From: Chryseobacterium kimseyorum
Lineage (GTDB): Bacteria; Bacteroidota; Bacteroidia; Flavobacteriales; Weeksellaceae
Direction: 5' to 3'
NCBI RefSeq assembly: GCF_025971945.1
Contig: NZ_JAPDHW010000002.1
Span: 434,001 to 498,000 of the forward strand
DNA length: 64,000 bases
In this document: piece after piece, positions 9,356-17,899 of the stretch
Numbering within the stretch: position 1 is the first letter of the stretch
Layout of the letters: each line of letters begins with the position of its first letter
Notes under the pieces: model-generated
The model's database searches: none
Told to the model about the DNA's origin: nothing
The model's input: only the letters and a program-made list of their open reading frames with translations
Position numbers and translations under genes: made by a program

Positions 9356-9370
9356 TCTTCGCTTTTTTTT
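9341..9370. terminator. Bidirectional terminator between tsaB and sprE
   Basis: A perfect 26-bp palindrome spans 9341-9366 (AAAAGCGAAG... ...CTTCGCTTTT). A T run follows on the plus strand and an A run on the other side. It contains the tsaB stop codon. Confidence 0.88.
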
Positions 9371-11978
9371 ATTTAGTCTGTGCCGGGACTTGTACTGCCG
9401 GCTGAAGCTGTTGATTATTCATACTGGGCTTTTTAGGTACACCAGTCTGTATGGCATTGTTTACGGGTTGTGAACTGTTGGGAAGCGGATTATTCTGGTT
9501 CCCGGGTGCCGTTATATTTTGTGATTGTCCCATATTTTGCCTAGGCTGTCCAAAGCCTGTAGGAGTTTGTGGAACGCTATTATTTCCGGGGTTTTGAGGT
9601 ATTACATTCCCTTTGTTATCTGTCGACTGAAATGCAATCTCGCTTTTCAGATAATTCAGCATTTCTTTAGCTTTCTCGCCTTCAGGAGTTTTTCCGTAAT
9701 TGAGCACAATCTGTTCCAGCTGGAGGATCATTACTTCTTTCCCACTCGATTTTCCAGCATTAAAAGCATTCAGAAGAGATAATTTGGGAACAAGTGCGTC
9801 TTTTGGATTTTTCTGAATTGCCTGATCAATCATGTTTTGGCTCTCTGTAAATTTTTCAGATTCAAATAAAGCATAGGCCATCTTATAATCATTTTCTGTG
9901 TCTGGAGATGACTTTACAAACGTATTATTTTTAGGATTTCTTGCAAATTCTGCATAAGAACTGTAAGGATAGTCTGACAGCAGGATCTGTTTTGCTTTAG
10001 CAGAAGACTGCGGATTTTTCTCGTAATTCATTGCAAAAATCTCGTATAAAGCCTGCAACATTACTTTTTCTTCAGGTTTTACATCAACCAAATCATAGAG
10101 CGTTTTTGTGGCTAAAGGAGTATTGGTAAAATAGTTCTGATACATAATTCCCAAACCTAAGGATGCAGTATCTCTGTCTTTTTTCAGTTGTGACAGTCTT
10201 CCCTCATCATTTGGGATCTGCTCGATATAATAAGCCGGCTCAAAACGTCTTGGGTTGGGTGCTGTATTAACTCCCAGAGCTTCATTTTTCAGATCTTCAA
10301 TAGATGCCATTTTCTTTGAATATCGCCAGTTATCTACCAAAGCCCGGTCACCCCAAACCTGCTTAAATGTTGATGTACCTTTGCTTACAGTTCCTGTATT
10401 TTCATAATAAAAACCCTTAGTGGCTGTTCCAAAATCTTCAAAAGAATTTGAGCTGTTGGCAAAAAGAGAGTTTGCATTATAATCTCCTGTATCAAAACCT
10501 TTGTTCCTTTCGGCACGCAGTCTTTCGAGTTCATCTTTGGCCTCTTTAGCTTTCAGTTTTTCGATATGTTTGGCAAAATAATCAGTTTTCTGTGCATCAG
10601 ACATCTTAGCAATCGTCAGAATACTGTCATTTTTTCTAATTAAATAATAGTTTTTGGAGATTTTCTTAATGTTTTCAGACTGATCTTTTAAGAGTATCTT
10701 TGAAGGTTCATAGGTCATTGTAACCAATGCAGAATCGTAATAGGCACCTGCGCCGATGTAATCATTTTTATCTAAATATCTTCTTCCGATTTCATAATAC
10801 GTTAAGCCTCTCACCTGCGGATCTGAAACTTTTTCCAAAAGTGATCTTCTGAAATATTCCTGTCCTTCATCTGGTTTTCCGGCCTTGCTGGCCATCAGAC
10901 CCAGTGCATAGTAAAATTCATTTTTTCTTGAAGCGTAAGTACCTTTTTTGCTGATATCCTCAAGATATTTTCTTGCGCCGTCGTAATTACCTTTTCCGTT
11001 AAAGGTTTTAGCAATTTCTATTTGAGATTTCACTTCAAATTCAAAATCATTGGCATATTTGTAAGCTGCCGCAAAACTTTCACGGGCCGGTTCGTTTCTT
11101 CCTAATTCAGATAAAACCTGACCTCTCAGAAAGGCAATTCTGCTTTTCAGTTTTCTGTTTCCGTTCAGTTCAAATGCACGGTCAAGTTCTTTGATGGCTT
11201 CTTCTTTTTTTCCGGCATCCAGAAGTGATTCTGAGTAGTAAATACTTAGAAGCTTATCATGATTTTTACTGATTCCGTCACTTTTAAGTTTTGCAAAAAC
11301 CTGATCAGATTTGTAGTAATCTTTAAGCTGTGCATAGGCTAAACCTTCATAAACCCGCGCTAAAGGAAGTCTTTTATCTTCCTTCATGTGAGTGAAAACA
11401 TAGTTCAGTGCATCGAGAGCCTGTCTTGATTTTCCCTGATAAATTCGGGATTGCACCAAAATAATATACGCATCAAATATGGTTTTATTCTGCTCCTCAC
11501 CTTTTCTGATAACCGAATATTTCCCGATTGCCTTTAAGGCTTTTGCTTCAGCAATTTCAAGTATTGTAGCTCCTTTATTCCCTCCTTGCAGATTGTTAGG
11601 ATCCTGAGGCATTCCAGACATTCCGTTTGGCCCATTGGGAGGCATTCCCGGTGCACTTTTGCTGCCAGACTGAGAAGGACGGTTAACTTCCGCCATTTTC
11701 ATAGAGTTTTCTGCGAAAGCAGATGATTGTCCCAGGTCGCTTCCTACAGGCTGGTCTTCGTAGGTTAAAATAGGAATATAAGGCGCATAAAAATTATCTT
11801 TATGAGCTTTGTCTCTGTCTGTAAATTCACTGTTCAATGCATCTTTTGCATTAAAAAGGGTATTGTAATATGTGGAAAAACCTTTCAGAAATTTAGATCT
11901 TGCTTCAGGCTTTTTTACCTTTGTACTGCATGAAACAACGATAATCGCTGCCAAAAGGAATATAATATTCTTTTTCAT
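9369..11978 (-). CDS. sprE: Gliding motility/type IX secretion lipoprotein SprE (PorW)
   Basis: This 869-residue lipoprotein (lipobox Cys17 in IIVVSCSTK) has an N-terminal signature FLKGFSTYYNTLFNAKDAL, many TPR-like helical repeats (about 135-460 and 610-770) and a low-complexity Gln/Asn/Pro tail (about 790-869). Length and layout match SprE of Flavobacterium and PorW of Porphyromonas, periplasmic/outer-membrane lipoproteins needed for type IX secretion and gliding. The window encodes type IX cargo with sorting domains, which fits. A short Pro/Gly/Met-rich insert sits near residues 100-130. Confidence 0.87.
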   Translation of the reverse strand: MKKNIIFLLAAIIVVSCSTKVKKPEARSKFLKGFSTYYNTLFNAKDALNSEFTDRDKAHKDNFYAPYIPILTYEDQPVGSDLGQSSAFAENSMKMAEVNRPSQSGSKSAPGMPPNGPNGMSGMPQDPNNLQGGNKGATILEIAEAKALKAIGKYSVIRKGEEQNKTIFDAYIILVQSRIYQGKSRQALDALNYVFTHMKEDKRLPLARVYEGLAYAQLKDYYKSDQVFAKLKSDGISKNHDKLLSIYYSESLLDAGKKEEAIKELDRAFELNGNRKLKSRIAFLRGQVLSELGRNEPARESFAAAYKYANDFEFEVKSQIEIAKTFNGKGNYDGARKYLEDISKKGTYASRKNEFYYALGLMASKAGKPDEGQEYFRRSLLEKVSDPQVRGLTYYEIGRRYLDKNDYIGAGAYYDSALVTMTYEPSKILLKDQSENIKKISKNYYLIRKNDSILTIAKMSDAQKTDYFAKHIEKLKAKEAKDELERLRAERNKGFDTGDYNANSLFANSSNSFEDFGTATKGFYYENTGTVSKGTSTFKQVWGDRALVDNWRYSKKMASIEDLKNEALGVNTAPNPRRFEPAYYIEQIPNDEGRLSQLKKDRDTASLGLGIMYQNYFTNTPLATKTLYDLVDVKPEEKVMLQALYEIFAMNYEKNPQSSAKAKQILLSDYPYSSYAEFARNPKNNTFVKSSPDTENDYKMAYALFESEKFTESQNMIDQAIQKNPKDALVPKLSLLNAFNAGKSSGKEVMILQLEQIVLNYGKTPEGEKAKEMLNYLKSEIAFQSTDNKGNVIPQNPGNNSVPQTPTGFGQPRQNMGQSQNITAPGNQNNPLPNSSQPVNNAIQTGVPKKPSMNNQQLQPAVQVPAQTK

Positions 11979-12065
11979 TATTCAATATAACTCTCTAATC
12001 TGCTTTTTATTATCCGATCAGATTGATGATTCTGTAAAAATAATAAAATTTTGTGGGGAAATTAT

Positions 12066-12620
12066 TTATATTTCATTTAAAATTTTGTAAACCAAATGGG
12101 TAGGAAGTCCCATAATGGTGTAGAAGCTGCCGTTCATGTTTTTAATTTTTGCCATTCCGAGCCATTCCTGGATGCCGTAGCTTCCAGCTTTGTCGAAAGG
12201 TCTGTAGTTTTTTACATAAAAATCAATTTCATCATCTGAAATTTCTTCCATTTCTACATCAGCAACATCTGTTTCTGTAATGGTTTTATCTAATGTTTTA
12301 ACAGAAATTCCCGTATACACCTGATGTGTTTTTCCCGAAAGTTTCTGCAGCATATTTTTCGCGTCAGCCTCATCTTTCGGTTTACCTAAAATCTGATTAT
12401 CAATAGCTACAACAGTATCTGCAGTCAGTAAAACTTCATCCTTTTCTAATTTTCTGAATGCATCTGCTTTTAATTCAGACAGATATGCTGCAGCATCTTT
12501 TATTGCTATATTTTCTGGCAAAATCTCTTCGCAGTCAATTTTTACGACTTCAAAATCAAATCCTAAACTGCTAAGCAATTCTCTTCTTCGTGGAGATTGT
12601 GATGCTAAAAGTATTTTCAT
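12066..12620 (-). CDS. maf: Maf-family nucleotide pyrophosphatase
   Basis: This 184-residue Maf/YhdE family protein hydrolyses non-canonical or modified nucleoside triphosphates such as dTTP/UTP-type substrates. It has the family start ILLASQSPRRRELLSSLGF, then LLTADTVVAIDNQILGKPKD and DKAGSYGIQEWLG. The frame extends upstream to 12653, but the Met at 12620 fits the family start and lies just after the kdsC stop, so the two are translated from one message. Confidence 0.92.
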   Translation of the reverse strand: MKILLASQSPRRRELLSSLGFDFEVVKIDCEEILPENIAIKDAAAYLSELKADAFRKLEKDEVLLTADTVVAIDNQILGKPKDEADAKNMLQKLSGKTHQVYTGISVKTLDKTITETDVADVEMEEISDDEIDFYVKNYRPFDKAGSYGIQEWLGMAKIKNMNGSFYTIMGLPTHLVYKILNEI

Positions 12621-12627
12621 ATTTAAT

Positions 12628-13146
12628 TTAAACAGATTGTGTATTGTCATCATGCCATTTTCCCTGGACTTTCATCACCTGTTCAATCACATCGCGTACT
12701 GCACCGCTTCCACCCTGCTTTTGTGAAATATAATCTGCAATATTTTTGATTTCCGGAACTGCATTTTCCGGGCAGGTAGATATCGCTGAGTTCTGCATCA
12801 TGTGAATATCCGGAAGGTCGTCTCCCATCGTCAGAATTTCCTCATTTTTGAGATTGTATTTAGCTTTAAAATCAGCATAATCGATCATTTTATCATGTGA
12901 TTTTGCGTAGTAATCTTCAATTCCGAGATAATTGATCCGGTGTCTTACCATTTCATCATTTCCTCCAGTGATCACGCCAATCAGATAATTGTTTTTCAAA
13001 GCTTTTACAACGGCATAACCATCCAAAACATTCATCACTCTGCTCATGTTTCCGCCAGGCATTAAGTAAACGCTTCCATCAGTAAAAACTCCGTCTACAT
13101 CAAAAACAAAGGCCTTTATATCTTTTAATTTTTCTTTATAACTCAT
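12628..13146 (-). CDS. kdsC: KdsC-like HAD phosphatase
   Basis: This 172-residue HAD-IIIA phosphatase matches 3-deoxy-D-manno-octulosonate 8-phosphate phosphatase, which supplies KDO for lipid A core. It has the nucleophile motif AFVFDVDGVFTDGS, IGVITGG and MGDDLPDIHMM. It is capless and of normal length. It lies between the SIMPL gene (14 bp upstream) and maf (7 bp downstream), suggesting one operon. Confidence 0.82.
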   Translation of the reverse strand: MSYKEKLKDIKAFVFDVDGVFTDGSVYLMPGGNMSRVMNVLDGYAVVKALKNNYLIGVITGGNDEMVRHRINYLGIEDYYAKSHDKMIDYADFKAKYNLKNEEILTMGDDLPDIHMMQNSAISTCPENAVPEIKNIADYISQKQGGSGAVRDVIEQVMKVQGKWHDDNTQSV

Positions 13147-13160
13147 GTATTGAATATCAT

Positions 13161-13916
13161 TTAATCTAAATTGTAAGTCAGCCTTACCGTGATTCTTGCA
13201 GATTTTGCTTTGCTTGAGGTATCAAAGTTTCCACCATAGCTGTCTTCATCGGTTGAGCCTTTTGCTGTAATTTGAAATACGCCCATTGAAGCATCTTTCA
13301 GTTTGCCAAGACTTCCGTCTGCAGTATTAACAATTTTTTCGGCTCTCTGCATGGCATCTTTTGCACCGGCTTCTATAAGGTTATGCTTCAGCGAAGCAAG
13401 ATCAGAATAAGTATATTGCGGCGTTCCAGGCTCAAACTGTACTCCACTGTTGATGAGTTCTGCCGTTTTATCCATTACGGTTTCTATTTTTCTCATCAGA
13501 TCCGGATTTTTCCTTGCCGTGAAAGAAATACTTTGTGTGGCTTTGTAACCATCAAAAATCTCTTCAGATTTTTCGACTCCTTCAGAATCTCTGCTTGTCA
13601 CGGTGCGGTAAGATTTCGAAAAGTTAACACCTCCAAAAGAAAATTCACCATTTTTGAAACCCTTGCTCTGGAAAAAAGCTTTTACTTTTTCTTTATCCTG
13701 CAGAATTATGTTGTACGCATCTTTTGCATCCATCGCCGAGGCATCAAAACTTCCTCCCCACCGTATTTCATCAGACATGAAATCTTTGGATCCCAGACCC
13801 GTGACAGATATGGTGTCCTGTTTTACATTTCTGTTTTTAAAACTTGAACCTAAAATAAATGCGGTAATAATTACTGCGATACCGATGATCAGCGAAGGGA
13901 CGAAATTTGTTTTCAT
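13161..13916 (-). CDS. SIMPL domain-containing protein
   Basis: This 251-residue protein has one N-terminal membrane anchor or signal (VPSLIIGIAVIITAFILGSS) and a SIMPL (DUF541) domain starting with DTISVTGLGSKDF. The ITVRLTYNLD ending is typical. SIMPL proteins are periplasmic and of unclear biochemical role. The Met at 13916 begins the hydrophobic anchor and is preferred over one ten codons upstream. Confidence 0.87.
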   Translation of the reverse strand: MKTNFVPSLIIGIAVIITAFILGSSFKNRNVKQDTISVTGLGSKDFMSDEIRWGGSFDASAMDAKDAYNIILQDKEKVKAFFQSKGFKNGEFSFGGVNFSKSYRTVTSRDSEGVEKSEEIFDGYKATQSISFTARKNPDLMRKIETVMDKTAELINSGVQFEPGTPQYTYSDLASLKHNLIEAGAKDAMQRAEKIVNTADGSLGKLKDASMGVFQITAKGSTDEDSYGGNFDTSSKAKSARITVRLTYNLD

Positions 13917-13958
13917 TTTATGATGTGATTTCCTCAAAGATAACAAATTGCCGTGTTT

Positions 13959-14711
13959 TTATTCTAAATCATACATTTTTTTTATAGAATGATTCATTGT
14001 TTTATAAATCTCAAGACTTTCGTCTTTCAGCAACTGCTCATGAAGTTCTAAGACTCTTTGATCGTTTCTCACAGCGGGCCCGGTCTGTGCTGCTTTCGGT
14101 TCAATTTCATGAATTTTCTTCACCGTTTCATCAATTAAGGGCAAAAAATAATCAAACGGAATTTCCTGAGCATCTGAAATTTCTTTTGCCTTCGAAAAAA
14201 GATGATTTACAAAATTGCATGCAAAAACTGCAGTAAGGTGAATGTATTTTCTTTTTTCATGACTGCTCTCCATTACGTTTTCTGAAATTAGAGATGCCAA
14301 ATCAGTTAACAGTTTTTGGTCATCAAAATTTTCAGTTTCAATAAAGAATGGAATTTTTGAATAATCCAGTTCTTTAGTCCTTGAAAAAGTCTGCAAAGGA
14401 TAAAAGCTTGATTTTCTGTAGTTTCCAGCCAATATTTCTTTGGGTAAAGAACCCGATGTATGAGCAACGAGACAATCTTTTTTAGTGATTAATTCAGACA
14501 CATTTTCTACAGAGCTGTCACTTACGCAAATGATATATACATCTGCATCTTCCAGAAAATCACTGGAAAAAGGAATGTGTAATTCCTCAGATATTTTGCC
14601 TAAAGCTTCCTTATTTCTCCCAAATATTTGAGCCAAAGGAATATTTTTCTGCGTAAAGGCTTTAGCCAAATGATAGGCTACATTTCCGGAACCGATAATA
14701 ACAACTTGCAT
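13959..14711 (-). CDS. Rossmann-like and DUF2520 domain protein
   Basis: This 250-residue protein has an N-terminal NAD(P)-binding motif (VVIIGSGNVAYHLAKAF) and a DUF2520 C-terminal helical domain (about 125-245, with EKRKYIHLTAVFACNFVNH). It resembles ProC/NADP oxidoreductase-like dehydrogenases of unknown substrate. The frame stays open 126 bp upstream, but the Met at 14711 starts the Rossmann motif. A -7 box ends only 5 bp before this ATG. Confidence 0.85.
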   Translation of the reverse strand: MQVVIIGSGNVAYHLAKAFTQKNIPLAQIFGRNKEALGKISEELHIPFSSDFLEDADVYIICVSDSSVENVSELITKKDCLVAHTSGSLPKEILAGNYRKSSFYPLQTFSRTKELDYSKIPFFIETENFDDQKLLTDLASLISENVMESSHEKRKYIHLTAVFACNFVNHLFSKAKEISDAQEIPFDYFLPLIDETVKKIHEIEPKAAQTGPAVRNDQRVLELHEQLLKDESLEIYKTMNHSIKKMYDLE

Positions 14712-14715
14712 AAAA

Positions 14716-14723
14716 CAAAGATA
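14716..14723 (-). promoter_or_regulatory. -7 box abutting the DUF2520 start codon
   Basis: On the minus strand TATCTTTG matches TAnnTTTG exactly. Its end is 4 bp from the ATG, so the predicted transcript would begin at or next to the start codon. No clear -33 element is visible. Confidence 0.4.
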
Positions 14724-14864
14724 AGATTTTAGGTTGACTGGGGAAAGAAGCTGAAGATTACACATTGTAGGTTTTTTAAGCAAGAGCTCGCTGTTGATAA
14801 TATGTATTAAATTAATTATTAAAACATTTGGACTCAAAATTGAATAAGTAATTTAACTTTTAAA

Positions 14865-14872
14865 TACTTTTG
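14865..14872 (+). promoter_or_regulatory. -7 box before the ECF sigma gene
   Basis: TACTTTTG matches TAnnTTTG, with a TTG at 14840-14842 about 22 bp upstream. It lies 26 bp before the sigma factor ATG. Confidence 0.45.
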
Positions 14873-14897
14873 TAATCCAAAACAATGAAAGCATCTT

Positions 14898-15449
14898 ATG
14901 AAGATTAAAGACGCAGAGATTATTGCGCTAATGCAAAACCCCCGAACTCAGGAGAAGGGAGTTCGTGTGCTGATGGATGCTTATCAGAGTAGATTGTATT
15001 GGCATATCAGAAGAATCATTGTTGACGGTGACCTTGCTCAGGACACATTGCAGGAGACATTCATCAAAGCTTATCAGAATTTTCACCAGTTCAAAAATGA
15101 TAGTCAGCTATACACATGGCTGTACAGAATTGCGACCAATGAAGCTCTGCAACAGATTAATAAACTGAAGAAAATGCAGAAAACGGATGAAGATCCGGAA
15201 TATTATATGCAAAACTTGGTGGCTGACAATACGCACAGTGATGCTGAGGAAATACAGATATTCCTGCAGAAAGCCATACAAAGCCTGCCTGAGAAGCAGA
15301 ACCTGGTATTTATGATGCGGTATTATGATGATTTGCCCTATGAAGAAATATCTAAAATTGTGGATATGTCGGTGGGAACGTTAAAAACAAATTATCACTA
15401 TGCCAAGCAGAAAATAGAAGAATATATTAAAGAAAATTACGAAAGATAA
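14898..15449 (+). CDS. ECF-type RNA polymerase sigma factor
   Basis: This 183-residue sigma-70 family protein has region 2 (about 25-95, with DLAQDTLQETFIKAYQNF and LYTWLYRIATNEA) and region 4 (about 120-175, with LPEKQNLVFMMRYYDDLPYEEI). It lacks regions 1 and 3, as expected of extracytoplasmic-function sigma factors. It is followed after 18 bp by a membrane protein that probably holds it inactive, and then by a Spy/CpxP-like periplasmic protein, a stress-sensing arrangement. Confidence 0.92.
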   Translation: MKIKDAEIIALMQNPRTQEKGVRVLMDAYQSRLYWHIRRIIVDGDLAQDTLQETFIKAYQNFHQFKNDSQLYTWLYRIATNEALQQINKLKKMQKTDEDPEYYMQNLVADNTHSDAEEIQIFLQKAIQSLPEKQNLVFMMRYYDDLPYEEISKIVDMSVGTLKTNYHYAKQKIEEYIKENYER

Positions 15450-15467
15450 TTTTTTAGAACCAACGAC

Positions 15468-16193
15468 ATGAAAGATTTTGATCTAGATAAATTAGAACGC
15501 AAGAACATTTACAAAGTTCCTGAAAATATGTTTGAAAATATTCAGGATAGAGTATTGGGGCAGGTGAATGATTTTGATCTGGATAATTTAGAACGCAAAA
15601 ACATTTATCAAGTTCACGATCATATTTTTGAGAATATTCAAAAAAACGTGATGGAAAGAGTGAATGGTTTTGATTTGGAAATATTAGAACGTAAAAACAT
15701 TTATCAGGTTCCGGATAAGATGTTTGAGAACATTCAAAATAAGGTGTTAAGCGAGATCAAAGCAGATAAGAAAGCTCCGATATTTAAATTAAACTGGGGT
15801 TATGCAGCAGCCGCTTCGCTGGCATTGATTTTTGGATCAACATTTTTGTATAATTCTTTTTCTGATTCAAATATCAACGCGGGAGCAACGGAAAATCTTG
15901 CCAGTACATCTGCACCTAAAAAAGAAAGTGAGATTGCTTATGAGACCTTACAATCAGATTTAACTTCTGTTGAAAGCAGCAATCAAACAATTGACAATCA
16001 GCAGATCAATACACAGATAAGAACAGTCGCCAACATTCCTGAGAAAACCGATACAAAGCCACAGACTTTGAAACCGGTTTCTACAAAACCAGAAGCTCAG
16101 ATGAATGAATATATTGAGTCACTTACAAGTTCTGAAATTGCAGAATTGGCCAATAATTCAAGTCAGGATGTTTATTTAGACTTATATAATTAA
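15468..16193 (+). CDS. Putative anti-sigma membrane protein with triplicated N-terminal unit
   Basis: This 241-residue protein is not from a family I can name with certainty. Residues 3-98 are three tandem 32-residue units, each of the form xFDLxxLERKNIYxVxxxxF followed by ENIQxxV. A single membrane segment (about 110-128, YAAAASLALIFGSTFLY) and a Ser/Thr/Gln-rich periplasmic tail follow. A cytoplasmic N-terminus, one membrane helix and position directly behind an ECF sigma gene suggest an anti-sigma factor; no zinc-finger motif is visible. The function is inference. Confidence 0.72.
   Translation: MKDFDLDKLERKNIYKVPENMFENIQDRVLGQVNDFDLDNLERKNIYQVHDHIFENIQKNVMERVNGFDLEILERKNIYQVPDKMFENIQNKVLSEIKADKKAPIFKLNWGYAAAASLALIFGSTFLYNSFSDSNINAGATENLASTSAPKKESEIAYETLQSDLTSVESSNQTIDNQQINTQIRTVANIPEKTDTKPQTLKPVSTKPEAQMNEYIESLTSSEIAELANNSSQDVYLDLYN
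15474..15761 (+). repeat. Three tandem 96-bp in-frame repeats
   Basis: Units start at 15474, 15570 and 15666, each 96 bp. They share FDL, LERKNIY and FENIQ codons with high nucleotide identity, so the duplication looks fairly recent. They encode the cytoplasmic part of the putative anti-sigma factor. Confidence 0.92.
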
Positions 16194-16200
16194 AATAAAG

Positions 16201-16713
16201 ATGAAAAAAATAATATTTATACTTTTTATAATATCGGGTTTTGGGCTCAATGCGCAAATCAAGAATTATGATTGGAAAAATATGAGTCGTGAAAAGAGGA
16301 AAGAAGTCATTAACAGTTTTTCTCCTGAACAAAGGAAAGAACTCCTGAAAGAATTCAGAAATAATATGGTTATTGATATTCTTCAGATTGCACCGGAAGA
16401 TAAGACTGAGTTTACGACAGTATATAATGAGTATTTAGATAATCAGAAAAAAATACAGAATCAGTTTGATTCAAATTTTGATCCTGAAAAACTCAGTGAA
16501 GAAGAGGCAAAGGTGAGACTTCAGCAGAGTTTTGATTTAGGACAGAAATTATTAGATAATAAAAAAAAATATGCGGAAAAGATGCAAACCGTCATTCCGT
16601 GCCAGAAAGTTTTGAAGTTGTTTCAGTCTGAGGTAATGATGAGAGATAAGATGAATGAGAAAAAACCTCACAACGGGAATAATAAGGGCTCAAAACCCAG
16701 ACAAAACCCATAA
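16201..16713 (+). CDS. Spy/CpxP-like periplasmic protein
   Basis: This 170-residue protein has a signal peptide (ending near GFGLNAQ) and a highly charged, all-helical body with SREKRKEVINSFSPEQRKEL, reminiscent of Spy/CpxP LTxxQ proteins and other 'sensors' of ECF systems. It has a basic Lys/Asn/Pro-rich tail. It is the third gene of the sigma operon, 7 bp after the putative anti-sigma gene. A periplasmic sensor or chaperone that acts on the membrane protein is likely but inferred. Confidence 0.72.
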   Translation: MKKIIFILFIISGFGLNAQIKNYDWKNMSREKRKEVINSFSPEQRKELLKEFRNNMVIDILQIAPEDKTEFTTVYNEYLDNQKKIQNQFDSNFDPEKLSEEEAKVRLQQSFDLGQKLLDNKKKYAEKMQTVIPCQKVLKLFQSEVMMRDKMNEKKPHNGNNKGSKPRQNP

Positions 16714-16735
16714 TAGTTTATTTTTTTAATGTTGG

Positions 16736-16772
16736 ACGACCCTTACAATTTATTGTGAGGGTCGTTTAATTT
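16736..16772 (+). terminator. Terminator of the sigma operon
   Basis: ACGACCCT at 16736-16743 pairs with AGGGTCGT at 16758-16765, with an inner ACAAT/ATTGT stem. A short T-rich run follows. Confidence 0.78.
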
Positions 16773-16836
16773 CAGAGATAGAGAGATATTAGCAGGATTT
16801 TACAAAGCGATTCTATATTTTTGTAAAAATTCCGTC

Positions 16837-17865
16837 ATGAAAAAAATCCTGTTTTTTCTTTTAGCTACAATTATGGTGACTGCTCAGAAGACAGAAACAA
16901 TAAATCTGTCGAAATCGATTAAGGACAGTAAAAAGACATATAAAAGTTTTACCGTTATAGATCAGAGAGCGTCTGCCGAAATTGGAGCAGTACAGTTTCA
17001 CAAAGATCAGGTTAATATGGTTTTCGAAAATAACGCCGATACAGATTTTAAAAACTGGTTTTACAAGTACAATCCTGTGAGAGGAAATGAAGAGCTGGTT
17101 CTGCTTCTTGAAAATATTGCTTTAAGTGAAGAGACAAAAGAAAAATACTCTATTGGTAAACTTGAAATCCGTGCAAGTACGTTTATAAAGAAAGACGATG
17201 GATATCATTTTCTGTATAAAAAGGATACTGTTACCACCGTATCGTCGCGTACAACGCCTTATTTAGCACAAAATCTTTCTAAAAAGCTGACGCTTACCTT
17301 CACCGATCTCCTGAAAAAATCATACGAAGCCAGACAGTGGGAATTTCCCGTCTCTGAAGGTGAACTTTCAGATTACACAACCATTCTGAAAGATAAACTT
17401 GAAATTTTAAAGGCTGACGGACTTAAAGAAGGTGTTTATAAAGATTATTACAGCTTTTTTACCCACAATCCTGAAGCAGGTTTTACCATTGAAACCGACA
17501 AAAAAGGCGTTGTGACGAAGGCGGTTAACGGAGAAAAAAAAGAGTCTATCAGAAACTTTTATGCATTTGTACACAACGGAATTCCGTTTAAGGTAATTCC
17601 TGTAGGATATGTTGAGATTTTCAGAGATGAGCAGGGATTATTCATTGAAGCTAAAAAAGAGGAGCTTTATCCTGAATCTAATTCTCCAATGATTATGTTT
17701 GGTGGTGGCATTGGCGGTTTGATCGGAAGTATGGTCGCCAATGTTGCCATATCAGCAATTGATGCAAATGCCGCAAAGAAGAGAAGTGCGATGGCAGGTT
17801 CCGAAGTAATTCTCGATCCTTTGACCGGAAATTATATTTTGCCGCAGGATTTTATGAAAAAATAA
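16837..17865 (+). CDS. Secreted glycine-zipper protein, paralogue 1
   Basis: This 342-residue protein has no family name I recognise. It has a signal peptide ending at MVTAQK, a conserved IDQRASAEIGAV segment, a central GVYKDYYSFFTHNPE segment, a glycine-zipper hydrophobic stretch (about 285-308, GGGIGGLIGSMVANVAISAI) and a C-terminal DPLTGNY motif. The same order recurs in the proteins at 17900 and 21625, so these are three paralogues. The glycine zipper suggests membrane insertion or oligomerisation. It has its own upstream terminator and is 34 bp from the next paralogue. Confidence 0.75.
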   Translation: MKKILFFLLATIMVTAQKTETINLSKSIKDSKKTYKSFTVIDQRASAEIGAVQFHKDQVNMVFENNADTDFKNWFYKYNPVRGNEELVLLLENIALSEETKEKYSIGKLEIRASTFIKKDDGYHFLYKKDTVTTVSSRTTPYLAQNLSKKLTLTFTDLLKKSYEARQWEFPVSEGELSDYTTILKDKLEILKADGLKEGVYKDYYSFFTHNPEAGFTIETDKKGVVTKAVNGEKKESIRNFYAFVHNGIPFKVIPVGYVEIFRDEQGLFIEAKKEELYPESNSPMIMFGGGIGGLIGSMVANVAISAIDANAAKKRSAMAGSEVILDPLTGNYILPQDFMKK

Positions 17866-17899
17866 ATCAGGTATAATCATAAGTTTAATCACATTTAAA

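Noticed and set aside
14885..14908. Seven-codon upstream frame overlapping the sigma factor start
   Set aside because: It could be a leader peptide, but it is too short and has no supporting feature; chance is as likely.
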